A stretch of DNA of 64,000 nt from Candidatus Heimdallarchaeota archaeon LC_3 (GCA_001940645.1 MDVS01000119.1:1-64000), one strand, 5' to 3'; shown: positions 55,251 through 64,000, numbered from the stretch's first letter. Numbers and translations are program-made. Notes: generated by a model not told the origin, from the letters alone.

Positions 55251-56489
55251 TCAACTAAAAAGACTAAATATTTCGCTTAAACTAGACGCAATTATTTCAA
55301 TTTCTTCAATAGTATTATAAATTGAAAAAGAAAATTGATTCACGCCATTTTTATATCCTGATGAGAGGAAAAATTGAGGAGTAGAGAGAAAACCCGAATG
55401 AGAAGCAATTTTATACTGAGAATCAAGTATTAGAGATAAATCATGGGGATTAATCATTTTAGAAGCTAAAGAGAATATAGGGATTTGTTTCTTTATTGAA
55501 GAAGCTTTGAACATGGTTAAATGAGTAAAGTCGATTTTTTGAATTGCTTCAATAAATTTTTTTGATAAATTTTGTTCATAATCGATGATTTTTTGGATGC
55601 CAATTGTATTAATAAACCTTAAAGCTTCGCCAGCACCAATAATACCCGCATAATTTTGAGATAAGCTTTCAAATCTTTCCGGTGGTTTCTTAAATTTATA
55701 AGAAGAAGAAAAATTTCTTAAATCATTTAAATTATCAAGTTCTGTTAAGGAGTATTCATTAAAATCTTCTGGATACATTTCATCTATTAAAGAATATTTT
55801 CCATACATATAACCTATTCCTGAAGGTCCAAAATTTGTGTCAAATTTTCCTATTGCATAATCAACATCCAATTCATGAACGTCAATTTTATTATGTGATA
55901 AAGAATAAGTTGTATCTATTAACACTTCAGCTGAATTATCATGTGAAATTTTGATGATTTCTTCTATTGGATATAATTGACCAGAAATATTAGATATATG
56001 AGGGAAAACTACTAACTTTGGTTTAATTGTTGATAATTTTTGATTCAAATCATTGAGATATTCATAATTACTTTCAGTCATACTGAAAAAATGATTTACG
56101 TAAACATTTTTATTATTAGGATTTAACCATGGTAATAACCAAGGTAAACTAAGGTTTTTATCAAACAAAATGTTTAGTTTGTCTTTTTTTATTTGATGAT
56201 AGCTTTTAAGAAAAAGATTTACGGCATCAGGTATACCATTAGTCCAAATTATTTCTCCAGAAGATCTAGCTCCAAGAAATTTTGCTAGTTCAAGTCTAGA
56301 TTGCTCAAGAAAATCAGTACCTTCAACAACAAGAGAATTTCCAGCTTTATAATAGCATCCTGTAGATTTATCTTGGAAATTCTTCATTGCTTGCTGAACC
56401 TGATTAGGAATAGCTGTTTTACATGCAGAATCAGCATATATGCCATCATAATCGTTGATGAAAGTAAATTTCTTCCTGATATTATCCAA
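55251..56489 (-). CDS. class-V aminotransferase-fold protein lacking the PLP lysine
   Basis: A 412-residue homologue of cysteine desulfurases (SufS type). Fold landmarks are EIIWTNGIPDAVNL, the cofactor Asp in VLIDTTYSLSH, and FGPSGIGYMYG. In SufS the latter is preceded by SGHK, whose lysine holds PLP; here the aligned residues are FDTN, so that lysine is threonine. The Asp partner Gln is Tyr. The protein may bind another cofactor, or be a non-catalytic partner. A lysine three positions earlier (GKFD) is the only possible substitute. Confidence 0.8.
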   Translation of the reverse strand: MDNIRKKFTFINDYDGIYADSACKTAIPNQVQQAMKNFQDKSTGCYYKAGNSLVVEGTDFLEQSRLELAKFLGARSSGEIIWTNGIPDAVNLFLKSYHQIKKDKLNILFDKNLSLPWLLPWLNPNNKNVYVNHFFSMTESNYEYLNDLNQKLSTIKPKLVVFPHISNISGQLYPIEEIIKISHDNSAEVLIDTTYSLSHNKIDVHELDVDYAIGKFDTNFGPSGIGYMYGKYSLIDEMYPEDFNEYSLTELDNLNDLRNFSSSYKFKKPPERFESLSQNYAGIIGAGEALRFINTIGIQKIIDYEQNLSKKFIEAIQKIDFTHLTMFKASSIKKQIPIFSLASKMINPHDLSLILDSQYKIASHSGFLSTPQFFLSSGYKNGVNQFSFSIYNTIEEIEIIASSLSEIFSLFS

Positions 56490-56632
56490 AAAACAAATCT
56501 TCCTAAAAAACGAGTTATTCTACAAACACTTTTAGTTTTTAAAAAACAATTTTATTTAAAATAAATCGATGGAATTTTAAAGAAAATTTATAGGATTCGT
56601 ACAATGACACCGATTATTTGATGTGATTTTGT

Positions 56633-57028
56633 TTGGTTTGTTACAAGATGTTATTTAAAAACTTAGAAATGATATTATTTAATAGATATAGTATAAAAAT
56701 TAATGACAATGACTGGAAAGAACTTGAAAACGTAATGATTAACGAATTGGAAAATATTCTATTCATCAAAATAAATTCACACAAAGAATTGGTTGAAGCA
56801 TTGGAACTCCTTAAAAAAAATTATCGTAATTATTTTTTAAGACTTGAAAACAAACTAAAGCTCAATTTTAGAGTATCCAAAGACTCACTAAGTAAGAAGA
56901 AGAAACCCAATAAAGAAAATAGAAACAAAATTGAGAATGAAGATAAAGATGAAGATAAAAACGGAGGAGGTGGAATCAGAGTCAATAAAAAAAAGAAAAA
57001 AAATGATTTAGAGTATATTTATTTCTAA
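56633..57028 (+). CDS. small lysine-rich hypothetical protein
   Basis: A 131-residue frame with an amphipathic first 85 residues and a very charged tail (KKKKPNKENRNK, EDKDEDKN, then GGGG and KKKKK). ATG 56648 is a likelier start than TTG 56633. No family is recognised, and no clear ribosome binding site is visible. A DNA- or RNA-binding or anchor role would be a guess. Confidence 0.45.
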   Translation: MVCYKMLFKNLEMILFNRYSIKINDNDWKELENVMINELENILFIKINSHKELVEALELLKKNYRNYFLRLENKLKLNFRVSKDSLSKKKKPNKENRNKIENEDKDEDKNGGGGIRVNKKKKKNDLEYIYF

Positions 57029-57040
57029 TAATTTTCTAAG

Positions 57041-58411
57041 TTATTCATTCTTCAATTGTTCAGCACGGTCTTTTAAAATTTTTCTCAGTATTTTTGCATC
57101 ATTCTCTACATAAAAAATACTAGGGATCCATAAAACCATTGCTAATCCGTATCCAATAACGACGATGGCAATAAAGGTCTGAGGATATCCAAGGGTTGGA
57201 ATCAGGAATGACGCAATAAATAATCCTATTGATGCGCCAATTTGATCTGCAAAAGTAAATATTGATGAAATTGAACCTCTAGCTTCGGGTTCATTAATAT
57301 CAAAAGATAATGATCTTCTATTCGGACCTGAAGCTCCTCCTAATAGCGTTCCTAGGAAGAAAAAACTCATGAAAATCAGAAAGGATGAAGATGTTAAAAT
57401 AAATAATAATACATTAATATTTCCTTTTTCATATACTGGTAAAGCAAAGAAAAATGAGAATGATATCATGGGAACCTGGAGTCCCATTGTTAAAGTGACT
57501 AACAAAGCTTTTGCTTTTGTTGTTTGATACTTTTGTTGTAATTTGTCACCTAAATATCCCCAGATAAGAAAACCAAAGATTCTTCCAGAGGCAGAACTTA
57601 AAGCTAATATAGTAGCCCAAATTAATGGTAATCCAATTCCTCCATATCTTGTATCGGATAAATAATTAATTAAATAATAATTTAATATAGCACTTGGGAT
57701 CAATGCTAAAATTCCTTGCGTCATCATAGAAAGGTTAGTTTTCTTCTTAAACAATGAATAAAATGTCTTTATATTAATCAATGGCATTTTTTTATCGTTT
57801 AGTTGATTTTTGGAAGCTAATTCAATCAATTCAGGTTCCTTTTCCCCTCTTATGGGTTCTCTTATGCTTAAAAATAGTATTAATAAAAATAAGAAGAATA
57901 AAGCGATAATCAAAAAGGGTATTTGCCAATTAATATCCCCAAAAACTCCTCCTAATATAATGCCAATCCCTGAACCTGATATAGTTGCTACTGACGATCC
58001 TCCTAGAATAGTGCTTCTTTCATTTATGTCGATAAAGTCACTAGCTAAAGAATAGGAAACAGGTGAAATTGTTCCTATACCGATTCCCATAAAAACTCTT
58101 AATAATATGTAGATTTCAATTTTATCTGCAAATATCATCCCAATATTGGAAAAAATAACTATAGCAAATCCAATTAGTAATATTCTCTTTCTTGAATATT
58201 TATCGGAAAGATAACCCCATAAGAAAAGAGACATAGTTGATATAAAAATGAAAAATGCTTCAATCAGTCCCAAATAATTTATATTATAATAAATCTCGAT
58301 AATAGAAATCATCGGGATTATTATCGAATATGCAATTGATCCTGAAAAAAGAATTAGGAAAAATAATAAGATATTTTTTTCAAAGAATTTTTTGTAAACC
58401 AAATGAGTCAC
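57041..58411 (-). CDS. MFS transporter
   Basis: A 456-residue protein with twelve hydrophobic segments and a central loop near 190-225. The family loop between helices 2 and 3 is GYLSDKYSRKRIL, and GIGIGTISPVSYSL is in helix 4-5. The second-half repeat reads GYLGDKLQQKYQ. Probably a drug/proton or metabolite antiporter; the substrate is not predictable. Confidence 0.88.
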   Translation of the reverse strand: MTHLVYKKFFEKNILLFFLILFSGSIAYSIIIPMISIIEIYYNINYLGLIEAFFIFISTMSLFLWGYLSDKYSRKRILLIGFAIVIFSNIGMIFADKIEIYILLRVFMGIGIGTISPVSYSLASDFIDINERSTILGGSSVATISGSGIGIILGGVFGDINWQIPFLIIALFFLFLLILFLSIREPIRGEKEPELIELASKNQLNDKKMPLINIKTFYSLFKKKTNLSMMTQGILALIPSAILNYYLINYLSDTRYGGIGLPLIWATILALSSASGRIFGFLIWGYLGDKLQQKYQTTKAKALLVTLTMGLQVPMISFSFFFALPVYEKGNINVLLFILTSSSFLIFMSFFFLGTLLGGASGPNRRSLSFDINEPEARGSISSIFTFADQIGASIGLFIASFLIPTLGYPQTFIAIVVIGYGLAMVLWIPSIFYVENDAKILRKILKDRAEQLKNE

Positions 58412-58482
58412 ATTGAATTTTCATTCTAAATTGAATAAAAAGCTAAAAAGATCGTTGAACTTATTGTTCTAGAAATTAAAGG

Positions 58483-58923
58483 TTATATTAACTTTTCGAC
58501 GACTATCATTGGGCTTTTTTGAAAACCTAGGGTGCTTAAATATGTAATCAAGTCTCCTTGATTCCAATTAAGCATAGTTTGAATTTTTGAAACGTTTTTT
58601 TCCTTAAATTGTTTTATTATTCCATCGCCAAGAAGCGTTCCAATTCTCCTTCCTTGAAAATCTGGATCAACTCCTATGACATTTAACCAACCAATTTTTC
58701 CTTTAACACCAAATTCTGAGGATCTCGTATGACCTAAAACAAATCCTACAAATTTTCCATCAATTTCTGCTCCTAAAGAGTATCCAAGTGGAATTACCCA
58801 TTTTGCTGTTGCTTCTAAGTCAATATCAAAAACAGGTTTTAAAGGATTACTTATTTTTGCGTCTATTTCAATTACTAAATTAATATCTTCGACAGTTAAT
58901 GGTCTAATTACAATTTTTGACAA
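58483..58923 (-). CDS. GNAT-family N-acetyltransferase
   Basis: A 146-residue acetyl-CoA-dependent acetyltransferase. The cofactor-binding loop is QGRRIGTLLGDG, preceded by NVIGVDPDF. It resembles the RimI/Ard1 group but its substrate is unknown. The TTG at 58923 is taken as start because GGAGAG lies about eight bases before it; an upstream TTG at 58944 would overlap the next gene. Start choice places the ribosome binding site at the end of the DUF2080-like gene. Confidence 0.82.
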   Translation of the reverse strand: MSKIVIRPLTVEDINLVIEIDAKISNPLKPVFDIDLEATAKWVIPLGYSLGAEIDGKFVGFVLGHTRSSEFGVKGKIGWLNVIGVDPDFQGRRIGTLLGDGIIKQFKEKNVSKIQTMLNWNQGDLITYLSTLGFQKSPMIVVEKLI

Positions 58924-58936
58924 TTTAAATCTCTCC

Positions 58937-59074
58937 TTAATCAATTCTAATAATTTTAACTCTCTTACCTATCCAATGAGGAGGTAAGTAAACTCTTCCT
59001 GAGTTTCCAGATTTTTTTACAATTTTTTCCAGCATTTCTTTTCCGCCTACTTCAAACTTTGAATCAGAACTCAT
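58937..59074 (-). CDS. DUF2080-like transposon-associated small protein
   Basis: A 45-residue protein whose second half, VKKSGNSGRVYLPPHWIGKR and then VKIIRID, matches the AbrB-like DUF2080 pattern often encoded beside archaeal transposases. It might bind DNA. There is no transposase near it here. It ends 14 bases before the acetyltransferase start, and the two are probably cotranscribed. The pattern is clear, the function is not. Confidence 0.6.
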   Translation of the reverse strand: MSSDSKFEVGGKEMLEKIVKKSGNSGRVYLPPHWIGKRVKIIRID

Positions 59075-59278
59075 TTATATCAATCCAAAAATGTTGTTAG
59101 TAATTAAATAGAATCTTATTATTGGTATAATTCAGAAATTACTTTTGTATTTAATAAATTAGTAGTAAAAATCAATTTAGGTTTGTTTAATATTATTTTG
59201 GAAATCGAAATAAGTAAATATTAATGAATTGAATTTGCTTAAATTCAAATTTAAAAAAAAAATTAATTAAATACTCAA

Positions 59279-60529
59279 TTACGCATTTAAATCTTTCTCA
59301 ATAAAGGTTTGCATGTCTGAAATTAATGAATCAACTGGTAATTCTAACGTTATTTCAGTGACCCTGCCTTTTGTTCCTTTACTGGTTATCCATGTATGTA
59401 TCAGTCCTAAATCACTTAGTTTTTGGACATAAGACCATAAACTAGTGTGACCTTTTCCAATAGATAGATTAAAACTTTTACATTCAATTACAAATTGTTT
59501 TTTTAATTTGGTTAGTGATATAGTACTTGTATCAGGGTTTAGATGAAATACCTTGCCGATACTCAATAAAGTAACCTTTTGTTGGAGTGGTAAATCTTCT
59601 AAAATTTCTTTGCTTATGGGATCTACATTGATTTGGGCTAATCTGACATGATCAGCTTTTACATATAAATCATTTTTATTTTCTGCAATTTTTATACTAC
59701 GCCATAAAATTTCAATCACCAATCTTGCATCACCACCTTTATCAGACGCAAATTTTGCAATAGACAGAATTAATTCATCTGAAATAATATCCTCTTTTAT
59801 CCCAAGGATAACTCTTGAAGTAAGAATATCATTCAACTGTTCTTTGGTATAAGATGGAAACTTTACTATGTTTTTTGCTAAACTAGACTTTGTCGAGGGG
59901 TCTAATAAATACAAGAACTCTTTATTTCGTGTAATTACTACTAAAGATATTCTTTGATTGTTAATATATGAATTATCATCATTAATTCTAGTAAAAGTAT
60001 AAAGAAGTGTATTAATCTCAGAATCACGAAATAGATAATCAATTTCATCTAAAGTAAGTAAAAGATACAAATTCATTTGTTCTAACGTCGTTATAAGCTC
60101 ATGAATCAATTCACTTGCTGAAAAACCTCTATGGGGAAATTTGGGTGATAAACTCTTCATCAAGTCTATTAATAATAAATAAACTGTTCTACTACGACGA
60201 CAATTTAAATGACGATAGATAAACCTTGTATAAGGCATTTTTTTAATAGCATATTCTTCTAAGTCAAGACCTAACCGTTTGGCTGCTGAAGTTTTTCCGC
60301 TTCCTACTGGTCCTACTAATATAATAGACTGACGGAAAGATGGATTTTCTGGTGACTTATTGAATATACCCCTAAGATATCTAGTCATTTCTAGGATTTG
60401 GGAATCTCTGTGGGGCATATTTTCAGGCATATAGTCGAATGTAAGTATATTTTCATCTTTAAATAGTGAATAGGAATTAGACCTTTCATTTAGTTCAGCT
60501 TCCATTAATTGTCTGATACTCTGTTGCAT
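59279..60529 (-). CDS. Orc1/Cdc6 replication initiator
   Basis: A 416-residue origin-binding AAA+ protein. The P-loop is GPVGSGKT (73-80), Walker B is LTLDEID (158-164), and sensor 2 region GGDARLVIEILWRS ends the AAA part. The last 90 residues are a winged-helix domain (SLWSYVQKLSDLGLIHTW). It should mark the replication origin and load MCM. Such genes often sit beside the origin; the flanks are checked in the findings. Confidence 0.92.
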   Translation of the reverse strand: MQQSIRQLMEAELNERSNSYSLFKDENILTFDYMPENMPHRDSQILEMTRYLRGIFNKSPENPSFRQSIILVGPVGSGKTSAAKRLGLDLEEYAIKKMPYTRFIYRHLNCRRSRTVYLLLIDLMKSLSPKFPHRGFSASELIHELITTLEQMNLYLLLTLDEIDYLFRDSEINTLLYTFTRINDDNSYINNQRISLVVITRNKEFLYLLDPSTKSSLAKNIVKFPSYTKEQLNDILTSRVILGIKEDIISDELILSIAKFASDKGGDARLVIEILWRSIKIAENKNDLYVKADHVRLAQINVDPISKEILEDLPLQQKVTLLSIGKVFHLNPDTSTISLTKLKKQFVIECKSFNLSIGKGHTSLWSYVQKLSDLGLIHTWITSKGTKGRVTEITLELPVDSLISDMQTFIEKDLNA

Positions 60530-60560
60530 CTTTAGGTCACCATACAGTTAGCTGATATTG

Positions 60561-60573
60561 CTTTATATTAACC
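60561..60573 (-). promoter_or_regulatory. candidate TATA box for orc1
   Basis: Read on the minus strand, TTAATATAAAG lies about 35-40 bases before the Orc1/Cdc6 ATG, in the expected place for an archaeal TATA element with a short leader. Confidence 0.4.
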
Positions 60574-60768
60574 CAAAAGAGAGTGTTTCAAAAAACCAAA
60601 TAAATGAAAAATAGAATTTGGAAGAAGTCATAATCGACAATATTATTACAGCAACAAATGCAAACAAGAGATAGTTTCTTATTATTAAAGAAGAGGATAA
60701 GTTGTTTTTGAATGTAATATCAATTAATTTCAAATAATGCAAGTATATTATACTTTATTCTGTTTATT

Positions 60769-61968
60769 TCAATCAGAAGGTGTGTAAGAAGGCATTTTTT
60801 TTCTTAAAGGTTTATCTTTTCTATAACCTAAAGCATATTCTCCTTGGATTATTGTTTGAATTTCATTAGTACCTTCATAAATAACAGCCCCACGTGCATT
60901 TCTCCACATTCTTTCGACAGGATAATCAGCAGAAAAACCATAACTTCCATGAACCTGAATAGCTTCATTTGCTGCATCTAATGCTGCATTTGTTGCAACC
61001 CATTTAGCTAAGGCAGTTTCTTTAGTGTTTCTTATACCTTTATTTTTTAATACGCCAGCTCTATAAACTAATAATCTTGAAGATTCATAATCAGATACCA
61101 TTTTAGCAATTTTTTGTTGTATAAGTTGATGTCTTCCAATTTCTTGACCAAAGGTTTCTCTTTCATGAGCGTACTTTACAGATACATCTAGAGCAGCTTT
61201 AGTTAAACCAACAGCTCCAGCTGCTACCGTATATCTACCATTATCTAGACAACTCATTGCTATTTTAAAACCTTCACCTTCTTCACCAAGCATATTTACA
61301 GCAGGGACTTCTACATTTTTAAGTACAATTTCCCCAGTTGATCCAGATCTTACACCTAATTTATTTTCAATATCTGAAGTGGTTACTCCTGGAAAATCTT
61401 TTTCTATAATAAAACATGACATTCCTCTCGAAGCACCCTTAGATCGATCTGTATAAGCGAATATGAGAAAATTATCGGCAACCGTAGCGAGAGATATCCA
61501 CATTTTTTGTCCATTAACTACCCATGTGTCCCCCTTTTTTACTGCCGCCGATCTAATCCCACTGACATCAGATCCAGCAAAAGGTTCAGTTAAACCATAA
61601 GTAGCAAATTTTTCTCCTTTAGCTTGTGGCACAAGATATTTTTTCTTTTGTTCTTCAGTTCCCCATTGATATAAGCCACAAGAATTAAGTCCTGTATGGA
61701 CGGACATTATCACACGTAAGCTTGATTCTCCATATTCTAATTCAGCACAGGCAATCGCTAGAGATATATAATCCATTCCAGCTCCCCCATATTTTTCAGG
61801 AAAGCAAATACCTAGAACACCAAGGTTTGCGAAGTCTTTTTTGATTTTATCATAAGGTAATTCGTGATTTAAGTCCCATTCTCTTGCATTTGGTACAACT
61901 TCTTTTGCAACATATTCACGAATTGACTTTTGAACCATTTTATGTTCTTCACTTAATTCAAATTCCAT
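60769..61968 (-). CDS. acyl-CoA dehydrogenase
   Basis: A 399-residue FAD enzyme that forms the alpha-beta double bond of an acyl-CoA. EFELSEEHKMVQKSIREYV opens it, FATYGLTEPFAGSDVSG and VNGQKMWISLA flank the FAD site, and AVIYEGTNEIQ carries the catalytic glutamate. The ATG at 61968 is taken as start, following GTGGAAATT; upstream the frame stays open for 42 more codons to a TTG at 62094, which I regard as leader. Its electron partner (ETF) is not in the window. Confidence 0.92.
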   Translation of the reverse strand: MEFELSEEHKMVQKSIREYVAKEVVPNAREWDLNHELPYDKIKKDFANLGVLGICFPEKYGGAGMDYISLAIACAELEYGESSLRVIMSVHTGLNSCGLYQWGTEEQKKKYLVPQAKGEKFATYGLTEPFAGSDVSGIRSAAVKKGDTWVVNGQKMWISLATVADNFLIFAYTDRSKGASRGMSCFIIEKDFPGVTTSDIENKLGVRSGSTGEIVLKNVEVPAVNMLGEEGEGFKIAMSCLDNGRYTVAAGAVGLTKAALDVSVKYAHERETFGQEIGRHQLIQQKIAKMVSDYESSRLLVYRAGVLKNKGIRNTKETALAKWVATNAALDAANEAIQVHGSYGFSADYPVERMWRNARGAVIYEGTNEIQTIIQGEYALGYRKDKPLRKKMPSYTPSD

Positions 61969-62100
61969 AATTTCCACTAACTCTATTTTATGTGTTCCTT
62001 TATTGTTTTTTAACAAATTTATAGAAGTTTTACTCCTGGTTGAAAAATATAAGTTATTTTTTCTTTTTTCCCATCTATCTTTATTAATTTTCAAGGTGAA

Positions 62101-62143
62101 GTGAACTACTACGACCTGAAGGACGTAGCATCAAACGAAGTTT
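62101..62143 (-). mobile_element. IS200/IS605-type right end with hairpin
   Basis: Read on the plus strand, GTGAACTAC is followed by a near-perfect hairpin (CTACGACCT against AGGACGTAG, one mismatch) and by TCAAACGAAGTTT. The layout and spacing are the same as at 45315-45357 in the opposite orientation. It matches the folded right ends of IS605-family elements. It lies seven bases from the first in-frame TTG of the acyl-CoA dehydrogenase leader. Confidence 0.65.
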
Positions 62144-62156
62144 CGTGCATTATTTT

Positions 62157-62342
62157 TTATGAAAAAGCAACCACTCTTATTCGTTGAGGTCGATTCACGC
62201 GACCACTACTCCTGCAGCTTTTAACAGTATAATTAACGACGTTCGGAGCTACTTTTGAATCGATATTCAATGCACCATTGACATCGGCATTAATGTTCAG
62301 AAATGGGGGTAATTCATCCCCTACATGAAGGAAGGAGTCTTC
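62157..62342 (-). pseudogene. tnpB: TnpB C-terminal relic
   Basis: The minus-strand frame, open for 61 codons, contains NINADVNGALNI, the RuvC-III block of TnpB with the catalytic aspartate, followed by GRVNRPQRIRVVAF at the end. The full enzyme has about 400 residues, so nearly all of it is lost. It is next to the IS605-type right end. TnpB is an RNA-guided nuclease whose guide RNA ends at the right end of the element. Confidence 0.7.
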
Positions 62343-62362
62343 TTAGCATTAAATAAAATAGC

Positions 62363-63220
62363 TCAAGATTGCATCTTTTTCTTCCAATTTTGATATTCTT
62401 CATCACTCATAGCATATTGATGTTCTGAGCTTGGATACTTTCCATTTTCAATATCAATTTTAAATAAATTTACTGCATCTTGAATTTGCTTTTCCAAATT
62501 AACATATTGTTTAACAAACCGTGGATGTGGACTTGGAGTTAATCCTAGCATATCATGTGTAACCAATACTTGTCCATCACAAAATAGACCAGCTCCTATC
62601 CCTATTGTTGGAATTTGTATCTTATTAGTAATTACTTTTGATAATTGCCACGGTATAGCTTCTAACACTATGGAAAATACTCCTGCTTCTTCTAAAGCTA
62701 AAGCTTCTTTAATGATTTTATTAGCTATCTCAACACTTTTTCCTTGCACTTTATATCCACCGAGATCGTGAAAGGATTGAGGTGTAAGACCTAAATGTCC
62801 CATTACGGGGATACCAATATCTTTTAGAGCATGAACCTCTTCAACTCTTGAAAACCCTCCTTCTAATTTAATTGCTTCAGCTCTTCCTTCTTTTATAAAT
62901 CTTCCTGCATTTCTTATAGTTTCTTCTTTGGAAACTCCAAATGTTAAGAAAGGCATATCACCAACAACTAGTGAATGATTAGTTGCACCTTTAGAAACTG
63001 CTTTTGTATGCATAATTGCTTGTTCTAATGTAACGGGTAAAGTTGATGTTTCTCCATACATTACCATTCCTAATGAATCCCCGACTAGCAAAATATCAAT
63101 TTTTGCATCATCAAGTATTCGAGCAAACTGATAATCATATGCAGTAAGCATTGATATCTTTTTTGAGTTTTTGAAAGAAATTATATCCCTTGAAGTAATT
63201 TTCAATTTGTTAAACTCCAT
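62363..63220 (-). CDS. panB: ketopantoate hydroxymethyltransferase
   Basis: PanB transfers a hydroxymethyl group from methylene-tetrahydrofolate or -tetrahydropterin to ketoisovalerate in the coenzyme A pathway. LVGDSLGMVMYGE, MPFLTFGVS and IGIGAGLFCDGQVLVTHDML carry the metal- and substrate-binding residues. It is 285 aa, normal length. It follows pantoate kinase by ten bases, making an archaeal CoA-precursor operon. Confidence 0.94.
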   Translation of the reverse strand: MEFNKLKITSRDIISFKNSKKISMLTAYDYQFARILDDAKIDILLVGDSLGMVMYGETSTLPVTLEQAIMHTKAVSKGATNHSLVVGDMPFLTFGVSKEETIRNAGRFIKEGRAEAIKLEGGFSRVEEVHALKDIGIPVMGHLGLTPQSFHDLGGYKVQGKSVEIANKIIKEALALEEAGVFSIVLEAIPWQLSKVITNKIQIPTIGIGAGLFCDGQVLVTHDMLGLTPSPHPRFVKQYVNLEKQIQDAVNLFKIDIENGKYPSSEHQYAMSDEEYQNWKKKMQS

Positions 63221-63230
63221 TTAATTTTAT

Positions 63231-64000
63231 TTATTCCCTTTTTTGTACAGTGTTTTTGCATATTGTCTCAAGGCTCCATTGTGAATCTGAAATAGAGAAG
63301 TTTGACATAATATTATTTATATTTTTGTTCTTTGGAATTATAAAAAATAATCCTTCACCTAACATTATTTGCGCACTTTTTATTGAAAGTTTTGATAAAT
63401 TATCAATTAGATTAATTAAATGATTGGAATATAACTTGACTTCTAATGTAAATTTATTAGAAAGCTCAATAAATTTTTCAAAAGATGAATCGGAACTTAA
63501 TGAATCTAAAAACTTTTTTCCAGTCTTTGAAATTACATTTTGTTTTTCTTTTGAGAATATTATATCAACTGTTGATAATTTACCCAAATTAATTGTTATT
63601 AAGTTATCACTTGTATCTAATGATTTAAAAGAGGTTGTTTCTCCGATTCCAGGTGCACCTGATGATATTCTAATTTCCGTTCCTCCCTGATATAGTCCGG
63701 AAATATCACCTAATCCACTTCCACATTCAATTTCAGACTCATGAGCCACAGACCATAAATTTTCTTCAGTTAGAGGATTTTTCATTATATTATTTAGAGC
63801 AAAAGCTAATCCTACAGCTCCTGCGGCGCTAGCACCATATCCAGATCCGATAGGTATTTCAAAATCATGATGAATTGTCAATTCATCAATAATACTTGAA
63901 GGAACAATCTTTTCGATAATTTTTTTTGTAACAATTGCTTCAGATGGATGAATTTCTAAATCATTAAAAAAAATTTTAAGATTATCATTTTTTTCTTCTT
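63231..64000 (-). CDS. pantoate kinase (archaeal), N-terminus cut
   Basis: The frame is open to the window edge, so the start is missing. FEIPIGSGYGASAAGAVGLAF is the glycine-rich ATP motif of GHMP kinases. With the downstream panB this is archaeal pantoate kinase (PoK), which makes 4-phosphopantoate for the archaeal CoA route; no panK-like gene is needed in this pathway. The match is by context and motif, since the first part is not seen. Confidence 0.85.
   Translation of the reverse strand, partial: EEKNDNLKIFFNDLEIHPSEAIVTKKIIEKIVPSSIIDELTIHHDFEIPIGSGYGASAAGAVGLAFALNNIMKNPLTEENLWSVAHESEIECGSGLGDISGLYQGGTEIRISSGAPGIGETTSFKSLDTSDNLITINLGKLSTVDIIFSKEKQNVISKTGKKFLDSLSSDSSFEKFIELSNKFTLEVKLYSNHLINLIDNLSKLSIKSAQIMLGEGLFFIIPKNKNINNIMSNFSISDSQWSLETICKNTVQKRE

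Noticed and set aside
1..64000. tRNA, rRNA and CRISPR arrays
   Set aside because: No GC-rich cloverleaf-like stretches, T-loop sequence in context, or evenly spaced repeats were seen by eye; a covariance-model search would be decisive.

Overview
This AT-rich window (roughly 30% GC by eye) reads as an archaeon of the Asgard group (Promethearchaeota, Lokiarchaeia-like). Archaeal markers are Orc1/Cdc6, geranylgeranylglyceryl phosphate synthase, archaeal inositol-1-phosphate synthase, aspartate carbamoyltransferase with a separate PyrI, pantoate kinase next to PanB, a two-ring CDC48-type ATPase and AlaX. The Asgard signature is four Ras/Rab/Arf-type GTPases within 10 kb, plus leucine-rich-repeat proteins and an intact histone-deacetylase-fold enzyme. 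The lineage is inferred from gene content only.

Layout. 1-1 kb: 3' end of a DDE transposase and small leftovers. 1-4.3 kb: 2-oxoacid:ferredoxin oxidoreductase operon (gamma-delta fusion, alpha, beta). 4.5-6.4 kb: HTH protein and HDAC-fold enzyme. 6.5-15.5 kb: pyrimidine genes pyrE / pyrF-pyrC / pyrB-pyrI / pyrD, interrupted by an ABC-2 exporter and an LRR-like gene. 15.7-22.8 kb: thioredoxin reductase followed by an in-frame Fe-S-like tail, a zinc-knuckle LRR protein, GlyRS, a DUF2277 protein, CopA and CopZ-like chaperone. 23-32.4 kb: GTPase neighbourhood with a TPR protein, bacterial-type AspRS and an M48 membrane protease. 32.7-37.8 kb: GGGP synthase, HAD phosphatase, membrane protein and penicillin acylase. 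38.1-40.5 kb: queD-queE-queC-queC operon. 40.5-45 kb: two disordered-tail proteins, AlaX and inositol-phosphate synthase. 45-50.4 kb: relic IS605 end, a second ABC-2 exporter and CDC48-like ATPase. 50.6-55.1 kb: membrane-tethered HTH, TlpA-like thioredoxin and larE-larC-larB. 55.2-60.5 kb: a class-V aminotransferase-fold protein lacking its PLP lysine, MFS transporter, acetyltransferase, DUF2080-like peptide and Orc1/Cdc6. 60.7-64 kb: acyl-CoA dehydrogenase, a second IS605 relic, and panB with pantoate kinase cut by the window edge.

How they work together. The Por complex, acyl-CoA dehydrogenase and lar cofactor genes suggest an anaerobic, ferredoxin-based heterotrophic metabolism. The pyr, pan, que and GGGP genes are housekeeping biosynthesis. 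The most promising novelty is a C-terminal domain shared by a Ras-like GTPase (22976-24025) and a TPR protein (26687-28819), built round a GxFGPxPxP signature. It could link GTPases to a scaffold in an Asgard-specific signalling or membrane system. No rRNA, tRNA or CRISPR array was seen.
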